Translations under genes and position numbers: made by a program
The notes under the pieces: model-generated
Told to the model about the DNA's origin: nothing
Database searches by the model: none
The model's input: the letters and a program-made list of their open reading frames with translations, nothing else
NCBI GenBank assembly: GCA_015501595.1
Contig: JADNRX010000140.1
Coordinates: 62,001 to 126,000 of the forward strand
DNA from: Hymenopellis radicata
Taxonomy: Eukaryota > Basidiomycota > Agaricomycetes > Agaricales > Physalacriaceae
Length of the DNA: 64,000 nt
Direction of reading: 5' to 3'
In this document: positions 35,426-48,094 of the stretch, piece after piece
Position numbering within the stretch: the first letter of the stretch is position 1
Layout of the letters: every line of letters begins with the position of its first letter

Positions 35426-38132
35426 ATGAAACCGCTCCACCAACGTTTCCAGCTGTCAGTGGCTCTCAGCCAGTTCTCGTTACGCTTATCTGACTGTCTT
35501 TCAGATACCACGAAGGCAATGATTCGTATATTTTCGTTCCAGCTGGGGAGTCTGCAAACGCACAGTCATTGACCATAGACCGGTCATCTGGCGCCATTAT
35601 CTTAAACCGTAAGCACCACCTGTTTCCTCTTCATGCAGGCTGTTACTGACCTTCTCAAGCACCCGGCATGAGTCTCCCACTCAATGTTCGCCGGTCAGGT
35701 AAACCAGTCTATGGCATCCTTGGGGTCATATCTCTGTCAATGTGTGCGTCTGTAGGCTCCTTTCCAACCATAACGCTCTCATCTCCAAATTAGCAGAATA
35801 CGTGGTTATCATCACTGGTCGAGAGCTGCGCGGCCGTATTTCGGGGCACGATATATACAGGGCCACAGACTTCGATATTCTCCCGTTGAACCCCAACATT
35901 ACTATTCAGCACCCTCCGCATCCAGTGGAAGGTCATCTACTTGCCTTACTCCGGTCACATCTTGCTACTGGCTTCTTTTTGTTCAGTTACGGTTGGGACC
36001 TGACGCGAAGGCTTCAAGCCCAATGGAATACGCGTGCTGAAGATCAGACAAAGGCATTTTGGCAAGTTGTGAGTATATCACTTTTGACAATGTACGTGAC
36101 TTACAGTGATGTCTAGGCGGACGACCGTTTCTTCTGGAATAGGTCTGCCTACAGTTCTAATGTATATCTTCTTCACCAATGCGTGCAACAGATTCCTTCA
36201 AACTAGACTGATAGAAAGCAATGTTAAACAAGACGTAAGTAGCCGCTCTGTAAGACACACTCATCGTTGACGACCCATGTTGGCTGCAGCTCGACGCTTA
36301 CATCCTTCCTATAGTATACGGCAGTGCGTGCTTGCGCTCTTCGCCATAAATTCCATTAACACGGTTCCAGCCTTCGATATTCGACCGGTATTCGTTCAAG
36401 GACGTCACTTCCAGCTTGCCCTAGTAAGCCGAGGTCCAGATTCCGTGCAGGGACTCGATATTTCCGACGCGGTATAGACGGGGATGGACACGTCGCCAAC
36501 TTCAATGAAACTGAGCAAATGTTGTTTATTGAAATGCCCAACGCAACGGCTCCTCACAGTGGTGATGAATTCGCCTCGAAGCTCAGCTTTGTTCAAATTC
36601 GTGGAAGTGTTCCTCTATATTGGGCGGAAGTTAACAACCTCCGGTATAAACCTGATCTCCAGGTCATGGATCTTCCAGATACCGTCAGTATATGCATCAT
36701 CTCTTTCTTTTTACACGTGTCTGACAATCGACAGGCGGACGTCATGAAGTTGCATCTCTTAGAACAGGTCTCCCTCTATGGCGAACAGATCTTAGTCAAC
36801 CTAGTGAATCATAAAGGATACGAGCAACCCGTCAAGGACGCATACGAACGGTATATTACGCAGGCAAGGATGAGAATATCTATGTGCTGCAACAATATTA
36901 ATGCAATTTCCCAGCTGAATCTACCTAACGTCCGATACGAGTACTTCGATTTCCACAACGAATGTAAAAAGATGCGTTACGACCGCATTAGTGTCCTGAT
37001 CGATTCCGTCAAAGAGGACCTTGAGCGTCAAGGGTAATTGGTACACTTACAAGTCTGAGCCGAAAGCTCATCGTCTCCCAGATATTGCCACCTGAACGCC
37101 GGCGATCGTGAAGCGCAACAATTGCAGCGCGGAATAGTGCGAACGAATTGCATGGACAACTTGGACCGTACGAATGTCGTGCAAGGCACCATTGCCAAGT
37201 GGACGCTGAACAAACAACTTCAGTCACTCGGCATAATAGCGTCTGGCAGCACCATTGACGACTACCCCAAACTCAGCGCCGATTTCCGCGAAAGTTAGTT
37301 CTTTTGTTACTGTAGCACATACACTGGCTGACGTGCCCTAAGTGTGGGCCGACCACGCTGACTCCATCGCCAAAGCTTATGGTGGTTCTGGAGCACTCAA
37401 GTCCGATTTCACGCGGACGAATACGCGAACGAAAAAGGGCCTTTTGGAAGATGGCGTCAAGTCGACTGTGCGTTACCTCAAGAACAACTACTTCGACGGT
37501 CCTAGACAGGTGCAATTGACCATGCAGAATAAAGCACGGCACTGACTGTTTTTCTAGGACGGTTTTGATCTTGTCACTGGCACGTGGGTCCCTCGCAAAG
37601 GTCCCACATCTTCTCTCTTCCTCGTTACCGATGGACGACCTCTTGTAACTCGTTCGGTATGCATCGGTCTTTGAATGATGCATTTTCTTCATCGAAACAT
37701 CCTAGATGCCACTCGTCGCTTTTTTTTCAATGTTCATGATCTGTGCTGGATTAACCCTTCCACGGACATCAGGTGAGTTGGTGCTCTGCGGCCATTGCTT
37801 CGTCCTGAACGAGTCCGACAGAATACTCCTTATTCTACTATTTCCTGCTTTGGATTACGCTGCTGACTGTTGCCAACGGTTACATGTTAATCAACGGTAT
37901 CGATTTCGTCTCGTGGCCAAAGTTGTTACCGCCCACCGATGTCATCTACTACAATGGGCCCGGATTCCGCTCTGCACGAAATGGGATGGGCTTAGGAGGC
38001 GCAAAGGATCTGAAGGTTGCGGTTGACAAGACTGCGAAGTGGTTGAATGGCGGAAGAGTACACGTCCGTCAAGGCAGCAAGCTGACCGAGGGAGACATCC
38101 CACTCGAACTCATAAAGAAACGTGTCGACTGA
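35426..38132 (+). CDS. SAC1: SAC1 phosphoinositide phosphatase
   Basis: ER/Golgi membrane enzyme that removes phosphate from PI4P and other monophosphoinositides. The catalytic CX5R motif is in [18 protein letters not shown]. Other Sac blocks: [48 protein letters not shown] and [19 protein letters not shown]. Two C-terminal membrane helices ([14 protein letters not shown] and [20 protein letters not shown]) anchor it, and the protein ends [11 protein letters not shown]. More than twelve introns; the one at 36864-36914 is GC-AG (CAG|GCAAGG). One apparent missing base at 36429-36433 separates LALVS from RSRFRAGTR; the SRRSRF motif is conserved, so an intron there is unlikely. Confidence 0.92.
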
Positions 38133-38282
38133 TTTCCTTCATGTATCTGTCTTTCGAATACTTGCTGGCCTAAATTTATTTGGTGCAATCCGGATTTGAA
38201 AGAAGGCAGGCAATTGCCGAGCCGGACCGATCATTACCACGGTAAATTTTTGTGAACCACCCGCTCTTTTCTCCTTCACACC

Positions 38283-39296
38283 ATGGCCAAAGGAACTAAA
38301 CGCGCTTCTCCCGGAGCTGAAGAAGAAAAAGATCCTCTCCAGGCTGTCGAGCTCGATGAGGAAAACGCCAAAAAGTTAAATGAAGTGCAAAGAGACGCTC
38401 AGCGGGTGGAGCTCTACTTGGGTGAGAGGATGCGCGTCGGAGGCCCGTTGCGTTGCTGATGGCGTACAGACCTGCACTCACACAAGCTGCTTGAGCCTGT
38501 ATACGCAAAACGGCGCGAGATTGTCAAAGGAATTGATAAGTTCTGGCCCGTAGCGTTGATGAACCACCCGACCTTTGCCATCCAAGTCCAGCACAACTCG
38601 GATCAGCTCGCATTGAGCTATTTGGAGGATCTCTGGCTTGTTCGGGATCCCAAAGAACCCCGCTGCTATACCATCGAGTTTGTGAGTAGATCTGTTTCGT
38701 GACGTGTCTGTCTGTTGACAGCCTTTACAGCATTTCAAAGAGAACCCCCACTTCACCAACAAGGTGTTAACAAAAGAATACAAATACGTCGAACCCCCGG
38801 GGTGGTAGACAACAAGGTCGACGAGCGAGGTGTCAGCGAAATCATGCTTGACTTTTCGTGGGAACGGGACGTTGAGCCCTCGGTGAGTCTGACAGTAATG
38901 GTACCCGTTTGACGTCGACTTAGCCGTCACAGGCGACCAAAATCGACTGGAAAGACCCCGCCAAGGCACTGACGAAATTGTACCCACGCGAAATGGGTGA
39001 AGGTGACGATGAGGAACCCGCCGAACCGGGCAGCTTCTTCAATCTGTTCGAGATTAAGGATGATCCGTACGACGTGAGTGCTGTCTTGATCGCTCCCACG
39101 CTGTTCAGAACTGACCGCTGCGTTTCAGATTGGGCTCTCCATCGCTACTGAAATATTCCCCGAAGCGATTGAGTTTTTCTTGGGCCATGGCCAGGATGAT
39201 GGTATGGACTCGGACATCGATTCTGACGAGGACGAGGACGACGATGCCGAAGAAATTGATCTCGAGAAGCCTCGCACGAAAAAACAAAAAGTATAG
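38283..39296 (+). CDS. NAP/SET-family histone chaperone
   Basis: Nucleosome assembly family protein closest in layout to SET/Vps75. Start MAKGTKRASPGAEEEKDPLQ with a long helix, then KLLEPVYAKRREIVKGIDKF, WPVALMNHPTFA, DLWLVRDPKEPRCYTIEF, HFKENPHFTNKVLTKEY, SFFNLFEI and IATEIFPEAIEFFLG. The C-terminus is strongly acidic (DSDIDSDEDEDDDAEEID) and ends with a basic KKQKV, as histone-binding tails do. A frame break lies in the C5G4 run 38794-38802: YVEPPG and GVVDNKVDERGVSEIML are one base out of step. The rest is intact. Confidence 0.88.
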
Positions 39297-39514
39297 GCTA
39301 GGATGCCTTGGAATACCGTTATTAGATATCTACTCCATTTTAAGCAACACCGGTCTACGCATTTTTGAATGGTTATATATTAGTTATTTTGTGTACATAC
39401 TGCCAAGAGAACTGCTCGATCATCATCTGACGTCGTCACCTTGTTGATTCCACTTCAGAACGATCACTCTCCTTTGACTGAGCTTCCTAGCTGCCCTTCG
39501 TTTCGCCCTTCACC

Positions 39515-41286
39515 ATGAGGTCTCACTTTTTGTCGCTCTCTGTGGCAGCCGCGGCGCTGCCTCTCGCTATTGCCTGCAACGAGCACGTTGCTCGCCATCA
39601 TTACCCTCGCCAGGTTACCTCTGGTTCCAGTACGACCGGGCCCGCAACATCGGCCACCGGCAGTGGTACTACTACAGGAACGACTGCCGCCCCTTCGGTC
39701 AGCACAACCTATACCTACTCACTGGCTTCGTCCGAGTCGACCGCCGTCCCCTTGTCATCGATCACCGCAAGCGCAACTACGAATTCAGCTCAGTTGCCGA
39801 CACTCGCTACCACATACACGGCAGGCGCAGAGCCTACTTTGATAGAAGGAGCTCCACCTTTGCCAGCGAGTTAGTTTCTTGCCTTTTGCTCTCTGATGGG
39901 AAAAAAAGGAACTCACGCCATGTGCTAGTCAATCTCAACATCGCCAGTTACCCCCCTCTTGACCGCACTCCCCCCACCGATTCCGACGAGGTCAAGCAAT
40001 GGAAACAAGAGGTTGCAAACTCTGGTATCCAGATCCCCAACATTAAACCGAACGTTGCAGGTCGGTAGCCTCTCTAAGATGCATTCTTTTTTTTAACTCG
40101 GTTTCTCGTAGGTGGCTGCCCAACAAACCCACAAGCGGTCGCCAACGCCGGTGCAACCGGCAATTGCTGGTGGACCTGCGGTGGTTGTACGCGTGACACC
40201 GATATCACGACTTGCCCGACTAAAGGTTGGTCAAATTCGTACACCAACGATTTCTCTGTTCTCACTTTTGTGTCCTCTCAGGCAGCTGGGGCTTGACCTT
40301 CGACGATGGGCCTGCCCCATACACCCCGGCGTTGTTGAAGTATCTTGATGAAAAGGACCTGAAGGCTACCTTCTTCACAGTTGGCTCCAGGGTCCTTTCC
40401 TATCCCGCCATGTTGCAGGCCGAATATATGGAAGGGCACCAAGTTGCTGGACATACGTGGGCGCACCCTGCCCTGACGACGTTGGAGAATGACCAAGTTA
40501 TTGCTGAGTTGGGATGGACTCGCAAAGTCATGCAGGAGGTTATCGGTGTGACACCAAACATGTTCCGCCCTCCCTACGGTGATATCGAGTAAGTCCATCC
40601 GGTACAGCAATAGGCTTATTCTCACAGTGTTCAAATAGTGACCGTGTGCGTGCTATCGCGAGCGCCATGGGCATGTACTCCGTTATGTGGACCCGCATCA
40701 GCCCCACCCAAACCTTCGATACGCACGGTCAGTCAAGCAACATGATCTGGTCGATATAGTAAACTCATCTTCAAGCCAGATTTCGACATTCAAAGCGGTC
40801 TATTCACTCCGGAGGGCGTGCTCCAATCGTGGGAGTTCATCCTTGGCAATGCATCGAAGTTAGACACTGGGTTCATCGCCCTAGAGCACGATCTCTACCA
40901 GCAGACCGTCGAAATCGCCTCTGGATATATCCTACCAGATGCGATTGCGCAAGGTTTCGATATTACCCCCGTCGTCAATTGCCTGAACCAGCCGCTTGAG
41001 AACGCATACATCGAGACGAACGACAACTCCACGAATCCTCCTGCTGCGTCCGGTGAGTGACGGGTTTCTCGTTCCTTGTTCGGATTGTTTGACTTATATA
41101 TGACTGCGCACGCTTATAGGTTCTGGCGTTGTCACCCTTTCGTCCGGTGCACCGGGCTCCGCACAAGAAACTGGCGCGTCCTCTGGGTCCCAGGGCGGTT
41201 CCAATGGTGCAATCACTACAGGACTGAGTGCTGTGCTGGGCACGACTCTCATTTCCTTAGTTGCTGCCATTGTAATATTGGTCTAA
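39515..41286 (+). CDS. GPI-anchored chitin deacetylase (carbohydrate esterase 4)
   Basis: Converts wall chitin to chitosan. A signal peptide (MRSHFLSLSVAAAALPLAIA) precedes a Ser/Thr-rich stalk. The CE4 polysaccharide deacetylase domain has TFDDGPAPYTPALLKYLDEK (catalytic base and metal Asp), GHTWAHP (metal His pair) and FRPPYGDID. A Cys-rich entry (CPTNP, NCWWTCGGCTRDTD) is typical of basidiomycete enzymes. The C-terminus has a Ser/Gly linker and a hydrophobic GPI signal (GLSAVLGTTLISLVAAIVIL). Seven introns, all in frame. Likely role: wall remodelling during growth or fruiting (inference). Confidence 0.92.
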
Positions 41287-41843
41287 TTGTTGTCTCCTCA
41301 AAACAGATATAATATCCCGTATATCATACTTCCGGACTTCTCGTGACAGGCTGTTATCTTACATACCCTGCTCATTGAGCGACACTGTACTATGTTGTTT
41401 CCGCTAGCAAGCACCACAGCTCCTTGGACCTTGGCCTTGTGTTTACTACTACCATACTCTCTGTAATCTTATGTACGATGCGGAGACTCGGTGTATAAAA
41501 CATGAATGATTGTTAAAACATGTTGCTTGAAATGCTTGCTAGGCCCTAAATGCTTGCACGCCACAGGAAAATTAGTATTGTACAGTGAATAGAGCGATAT
41601 GTACACGCGGCTACTATGAGCAAATAATTAGATACAAAAGCAACAAGTTGAGAGTCCAAAACCGTGATATATATTATGAAGATAAGAAAAATAAATATGG
41701 ATGCGTTGCGGAATGGTCGATACGTTGAGATCGTTATGCGTCGTAAAATGGCGTCTATTCGCTGCACAGCGAGGCCATTGCATGAGCTCTCTGGTGTACC
41801 CTCGGAAATGTAAAGTACTCACCACTTTTCTCTACTCAGGCTA
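41287..41843. other. Intergenic between convergent genes, no gene seen
   Basis: 557 bases, AT rich, between the chitin deacetylase and the kinase on the other strand. It should hold two 3' UTRs. No frame or RNA was recognised. Confidence 0.45.
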
Positions 41844-43918
41844 TCATCTCACAGCTTTCATAGCTGCCTTACTCCCACTCATTGACGCTGTCCGTCTTAT
41901 GTGACTGGCGTTCTTCTTCAACTTTCTCCACAAGCTCGGTCCTTTCTCTTTCTCCGCAGGCGGCTCATCATAAATTTCCACTTGGGAGGGGAGACTCGCA
42001 GGAGCGGGTTCGTCATTTTCCTCGGACGACGGCGGAAACTGAACTGGAAGCCCGACATCAGGCGATGTGCTCGGGCTCGTTGGCGCACATGAATCCGACT
42101 CCTCATCCGAAACTGTTTCTGCCTCCTCTTCGACCTTCTCCGCCCAAGAAAGTGCCCTGGAGTGTCGGCCTTCTGGTATTTCTGGCTGCTGTCCTTCCCG
42201 TTCGTCCAACTCTTCCAGATCATTGCCAACGGCGTTCTGGAATTCCATATCAAAGACCGGCACCTCCGAAACTCGCCGACCTAATCCAGCAATACTGGGC
42301 GCAGGTGAATGAACAGTAGTTGCGAAATCCCATGAGTCAATGGATTGTCGTGTGGTGTGAGAGGCGGAGACGACGCGCCGTTCTTGCCGAAGTGCAAGAG
42401 GCGGAAGGTCCTCTACAGGTAGACAATGTCAGCTGGAGTTGCAAACCAGTAAGAATACGAAGCTCCAGGATAGAAGACGGTGCGAAGGTTGATGTCAAGG
42501 TGAAAACAACGAGACTTACTGAGAATAGCACCAATGAGATATGCCGGCTTCTTCGCATTTTTGAAGAATGGAGTCTGCAGGAGCTCTTGCGCTGTCGGCC
42601 TGTTTAAAGATCAAACATCAGTCAATAAGCTCACATCATGACAATGATCAATACTTGCCGTTGAGATGGATCTTTTACAAGACAGCTCGCCACCATCTCC
42701 TGAAAGGCGCGACTATACTTAAAAGTTCCGCCCTCCCGGTCTAAAGTGGGCGGCGCTTCTTGGATACTAGGCCAGAATTTAGTGCCATAGAATCAACAAC
42801 GAATGGCGCGGAACTCACGTTTTTAGCAACACCTTCTGTGGAGATTCCCTCGACCGCGGAGGGCGTCCTTGCGTGAGCTCCAACGAGGTTATCCCAAAAC
42901 TCCAGATATCCGCACTTGAGTCGTAATTCTGGCCTTGGATCAACTCCGGTGCCATCCAACACGGCTGACAGAGATGTGTCATGAGCTTTGATTTGTTTCA
43001 AACATAGGATAGAAGGTGCTCGAACTTACCGTACCAACAAAGGACTTGCGTTTGAATATTTTAGGACGAGAAGACTGGGAAGGGGGTGAAGGCGATTGTG
43101 AAGCGGTGATGGGTGGTTCGACGAGCACGACGCGTCGACCCGAATCGTGCGAGCCATTACTTCGTCTGGATCGGCTAGTAATCTTATTCGGCGCCGCATG
43201 GGCGGCGGATGAGTGATGGTTCTGTGATGAATCTTCCGCGAGGTTCGCGGCCACGCCTAGATCACCGAGCAAGACCGTACCATCATCGTCGATAAGCAGA
43301 TTTGCAGCCTTGACATCGCGATGAATGAATCCATTTATATGAAGGTAACTGTAGGTGCAATAAGAACATGGTCTGCGGCCCAAAAATCACATGCTTACTT
43401 CAATCCCAAGAGCGCCTGCTGAAGGATACAACGTACCACGTCCTCTTCCATGCCGCCTGGCCAACCGTAATGCATCACATCAGAGGCGCTGCCTTTATTC
43501 ATAAGACGCAGAGCAATGTGGAGCTTGTGTCCTTCCATCCAGGATCCACGGACACGGAGAACGTTTGGGTGCTTGGAGAGTGACATTAATGTGGTTTCGC
43601 GTTGAAGGAGCGAGAGGGAGCGCGGGGGCAACGAGTCCAAGTCAAGGACTTTGAGAGCGACGGGTATGGGAGACCTGTCCGCGGGTTTGTAGAAGGCTGA
43701 GTAGACGATGGATGATGCACCAAAGCCAATTGGAGAGCCAATTGTGTAGTCGGTGGATTGGTCACTGTAAGGGAAGATATGAGGAGTCGTTCCTTGCGAG
43801 AATAACAAAGGTTTATAGACCTGTAAAGCTCCCAATGATCCTCGACGGCGCCAATGAACTGTTTGGCCATCGGAGTAGTTGGTCGCCGTAGCGGCGATGA
43901 TGTGTTTAGACTCGACAT
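41844..43918 (-). CDS. FRAY/OSR1-like STE20-family protein kinase
   Basis: Serine/threonine kinase. Start [20 protein letters not shown], then [20 protein letters not shown] (glycine loop), [23 protein letters not shown] (catalytic loop), GDLGVAANL (DLG in place of DFG, as in several fungal relatives), [32 protein letters not shown] and [16 protein letters not shown]. The loop between DLG and APE is extended by a basic Ser-rich insert of about 60 residues. The C-terminal third is disordered and acidic, ending in a basic segment. The intron at 42600-42658 has a GC donor (CG|GCAAGT). The start was chosen by splicing 43821-43918 to 43764. The pathway role (ion or polarity control) is inferred from the family only. 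Confidence 0.85.
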
Positions 43919-44601
43919 TGCCGCTCGAGTGCCAGCGGACTGATATATACAGATGGGAGTAGAAACTGTGCGAGACCAAAGCTAGAACATGTAGAACGAA
44001 GAGGGGAATGATTAGGTGTGCGGCGAACGCCATCATGAAACGCACGTGTTTCGATAACAACCTGCCATCTCCTAGCTGTACGGAGACGATGCAAGAGGCG
44101 GTGGTTATGGACAAGGTTTAGGATGTGACTATTAATTGCATATTCTCCCTGCCGCGCCTAAACATTGCCTTTCAGGGCATCTTGCTTCAGGCTTCAAGCT
44201 TCAAGCCTCAAGAGTGGACGCCTCGATATCGATTGAACGTATTTGATTGTGAAGCGATTCTTCAATCTTTTATCCATCCTTCCATCTGTGATATCCTTCA
44301 CTCCTTCAGGTCTGTTCCGAGTCTGCGGACCGGTAGCACACGAGAGATGCACCGAGATGTGGTCTGGGTGATAAAAGTATTATAGGAGGGACTATACAAG
44401 AGCCGCATAAAGTCAAAATGACTCCTCGAAGAGCACCTTGGGAGCACTGAGTCCAATTCAGTGTTGTGGCGGTGTAGTGTATCGCTGATCGGCAACTTCC
44501 GAGCCAATCAGAGGCCGGAACAATCAACACAACCAAGTTTACCTTGTGAACTCACCTCCGACTCCGTTTCCCCCTTCTCCCATTCTCCAGCCTGTTTGGC
44601 T
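43919..44601. promoter_or_regulatory. Divergent intergenic region between two kinase genes
   Basis: 683 bases between the FRAY-like kinase (leftward) and SRPK (rightward) starts. A short direct repeat of CTTCAAG lies at about 44190-44215. The SRPK frame is open upstream to 44461, so the promoter may be shorter than drawn. Confidence 0.4.
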
Positions 44602-47533
44602 ATGGCGCCAAAGCAGCCGTTGGCAAAGTATCAATACGTCGTTACCTCGTCAGGCCCCAAGATCCTGCCTGTTGACGAGCCCTCGTGCAAGGACGAGGAG
44701 AGCCCCGCAGACTACAACGCGGGTGGTTATCTACCAGTCAAGCTCAGTGATACATTCAAGAATGGCCGTTACAATGTTGTAAGGAAGCTGGGGTACGTGC
44801 TTGACCATTCTCTAATGCTTGTAACATCTCACGCAATCGCAGATGGGGTCATTTTTCGACAGTATGGCTCGTAAAGGACCTTGAGTAAGTACTCTGCCAC
44901 ATTAACGTCCTACCTACCTTACACTCTCTAGGCTCCAACGACATTCCGCGCTCAAGGTTGTCAAGTCTGCAGGCCGATACGCAGAAACTGCTCGGGATGA
45001 AATCAAACTCCTTTCTCGGGTTGCCTCCTTCTCTCCTACCCATCCTGGCAGGCAACATGTCGTCTCGTTCCTCGATTCTTTCTGTCACCAAGGTCCGGAG
45101 GCGTCGCATATATGCATCGTCTTTGAACCCCTCGGTGAGAACCTCCTGGCCCTTATCGAACGCAACAAGAAGCGTGGCGTTCCACGAGCCATCGTCAAAG
45201 TTATCGCACAACAGGCTCTTCTCGCTCTCCAGTATCTCCACGACGAATGTGACCTCGTTCATACCGACATTAAGCCGGAGAACATACGTATGTCCCCATT
45301 ATCTCGTGCCCTTTCTCACCAGCTAATCCACTATCTCCGGATAGTCATATCCATTCCTGATATCGAAGCCCATATCTCGACAGAGCTTTCTCAATCGCCA
45401 TCGCCTACATCACGGCGGGTGGGTGTTCCACTTCCGACAACCATACGCCCTGGAGTCGCCCGTCAGCGGTCGAGCCGCAAGTCTGTTCAGATTTTCGACT
45501 CTCAACCCCTGGCCAGTCCGTCCCGGAGTGCGGGGCCCCACAGCGTTGTGAGCCTCGGTGCTTCATTAAGTCATGTCGGGAGCGGGAGCGGTTTCAATAG
45601 TGCTAACGCGAGTTACACTGGTCCATCACACTTGGTCCCAAGATCTGATAACGCTGGGCCGGTTCCAAGCACTAGCGCCCCAAGGTTCCAAGCGGGCTCT
45701 CTGCGACTGCTCCGCCGAATCCTACGACGGCTCAACAGACTACTGTTCCTGAAACAGCGGCATTGAAATCGACCCCTCCATTAGTGAAGGTTTCTCCTAT
45801 CCTCAATTCACCATCGACTTCCTCCTCTTCCTCGTCCCTGGCTTCAACAACAGTGTCTTCCACCGATGCTACTTCTACAGTCAGCACTCCCCCGACTTCG
45901 TTACCCAATTCATTTGGGAGCGCGTCTATGGGTCTTCTCATGATGAAGGAGCGCATCAGTGTCAAGGTTGCTCCGGTGGAAGAAAGTGACGCTCAAGGTA
46001 TTGACGTGCCAATGAAGAAGAACGACGCTCCATCTGACGTTGGAGTGTCCTCGTGGAAGGACAAGTTCGGTTCATGGAAGGACAAGGTGTCCTTCTCGTT
46101 ATCATCGTCATACAAGTCGTCGAGCTCGAGCGATTGCGTTTCTAATACTGCTGGTCATTCGTCATCACACTCTGTGCCCTCAATCTCCGGGTCATGGAAG
46201 GATCCTGGGATCTCTGCACCTGCCCCTGCTGTGGTAGTTTCAACTTCCGTACGAGCTGATGGACAGGAGGAGCGTGGAGACTGCTTCGCTGTGTCACAAG
46301 CGAGTCGAGGGACTCCTAGTTCAACTACTACCAAGTCTGGCAGCTCCTCAAATACGGTACAACTGCCCGACCATCGCCAGCTGGTACTATACTTACTGCT
46401 GGAGATGCCGAACACAAAGCTCCGACGACATCGAATATCCACCCCCCTCAACCTCCCTCCATGGCCTCGTTAGAGAGACTAGCGCGACACCTCGGATATT
46501 AAAGCCGAATAACGGACCGTCTTTACTCTCTCAGACAGCGCCTCACCGCGCGTCCGCGGCGGTATCAACTACCCGTACCTCACCTTCCCACTCGTACACA
46601 TCCCATAAACCTTCTCGGATATCGCCACCACCAATATCCACATTCCCAGCAGATGCCACACCCATTGCGTCCCCTTCGACACCACCGCCTACACCTTGCT
46701 CTCCTACTTCGCTGTCAACGACCATGCCATCTCCTCCACCGCGGATAGATACTGGTGCGGCCCTGCATCCTGTTGACATTCCCTCTTCGAATGAATGCTC
46801 GAACTCGCCTTCGCTACCGCCACCGCTGTCAATAAAGATTGCAGATTTGGGCAATGCGACCCCATCGAAGAAACATTACACAGAGGACATACAAACACGA
46901 CAGTACCGAGCGCCTGAGGCTATATTAGGAAGGAAAGACTGGGACACCACTGCCGATATCTGGAGTGTTGCTTGTGTGGTAAGCGGCCTTTCTTTACTTG
47001 ACCATATGAAACGGTGTTCTCATGATGCACGCTTTGCAGGTGTTCGAGTTGCTGACTGCTGAGTATCTCTTCGATCCGCAAGGGCAAGGGGAACTGTTCA
47101 CAAAGGACGATGATCATATGGCGCAGATCATTGAGCTTCTCGGTGACTTTCCCTTGGAAGCAAAGATGGGCGGGAAATACAGCCGAGAGTTGTTTGACCA
47201 TGCAGGTTTGTGTCCTCAGACTTCTTTTTTTACCCGCAGCCTCCTAACGATCTTTCAGGCGCATTACGATACATTCGCTCTTTGAAGTTCTGGCCACTGA
47301 AGCGGGTCATGACGGAAAAGTATCTTTATACAGAGCCGGAGGCTGCTACACTATGCGATTTTCTCGAGCCTATGTTGACCATAGACTTTAAGCAGCGAGC
47401 ACATGCACGAGACATGCTTGATCATCGGTGGTTAGATGTTGTAGAGGGCGACGAGGTTGCGGATCCTGGTGAGGATTCCTTAGATTCGTTTTCTTTCTTT
47501 CGGGTTTCTTTGTTGCTATATCTTATACGTTAA
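44602..47533 (+). CDS. SRPK-type SR-protein kinase, with apparent frame breaks in the spacer
   Basis: Phosphorylates Ser-Arg splicing factors. Start MAPKQPLAKYQYVVTSSG, then YNAGGYLPVKLSDTFKNGRY, GHFSTVWLVKD, HSALKVVKSAGRY, HTDIKPENILI. A long Ser/Pro-rich spacer (about 45360-46830) splits the kinase, as in all SRPKs. The second lobe reads KIADLGNATPSKKHYTEDIQ, TRQYRAPEAILG and ADIWSVACVVFELLTAEYLF. The spacer changes frame at about 45678-45681 (CCCC run), 46354-46357 and 46480-46491. Each step is a one-base loss, but because the spacer is not conserved an unrecognised intron could explain the last two. An upstream in-frame Met at 44461 exists. Confidence 0.85.
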
Positions 47534-48094
47534 TTTTCTCGTTCCACCGACTTTATTCGTTTAATCTTTATCCCTTCGTTCCTTGGGTCTTTGGTCGTTC
47601 GTGTACAGGTCTTTGTTGTCTTATCCGTTTTATAGCATACCACTTAGATTTTTGGCCTCTCATACTTGTATACATACGGACTACGTTATGACCTTGCTCT
47701 CTTTATTGGGTTGCATTATTTCCTGCTACCTTTACTCTTACGTGTATCTATTTGTCTCATTCGTACAGCAAACGCTAGTCGATAGAACTGTACGCTTTGT
47801 GAATTCGACGTCTCAACACGCATCTAATCTTATCTACTCTGGATTTTACACACCCTCATTCCCACCATCTGATTTCCCATCTCTGTGATCGCTAGCTTAC
47901 TACAAGCTGAACGCTAGGAACTCTACGTCCTAGAATTTGGCCATTGGGTACTTGTGCTACGGGAAAAGGTACTCCTTGACCGACAGGTACAAACATAGAC
48001 AGGTCATAACGACGATCATCTATAAAAACGCCAGCACTTAGTACGAGGATACAACACTACAGCTCGCAGCCACTTATAGAACAAAGGCGTATCG
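47534..48094. other. Intergenic, no gene accepted
   Basis: About 560 T-rich bases between SRPK and the importin gene. A 101-residue open frame at 47583-47888 is hydrophobic only because of the T-rich composition, and lacks family resemblance, so I treat it as 3' UTR or spacer. Confidence 0.45.

Noticed and set aside
47583..47888. 101-residue hydrophobic open frame after SRPK
   Set aside because: Composition follows the T-rich spacer; no family resemblance, no splice context, and it sits where a 3' UTR is expected.
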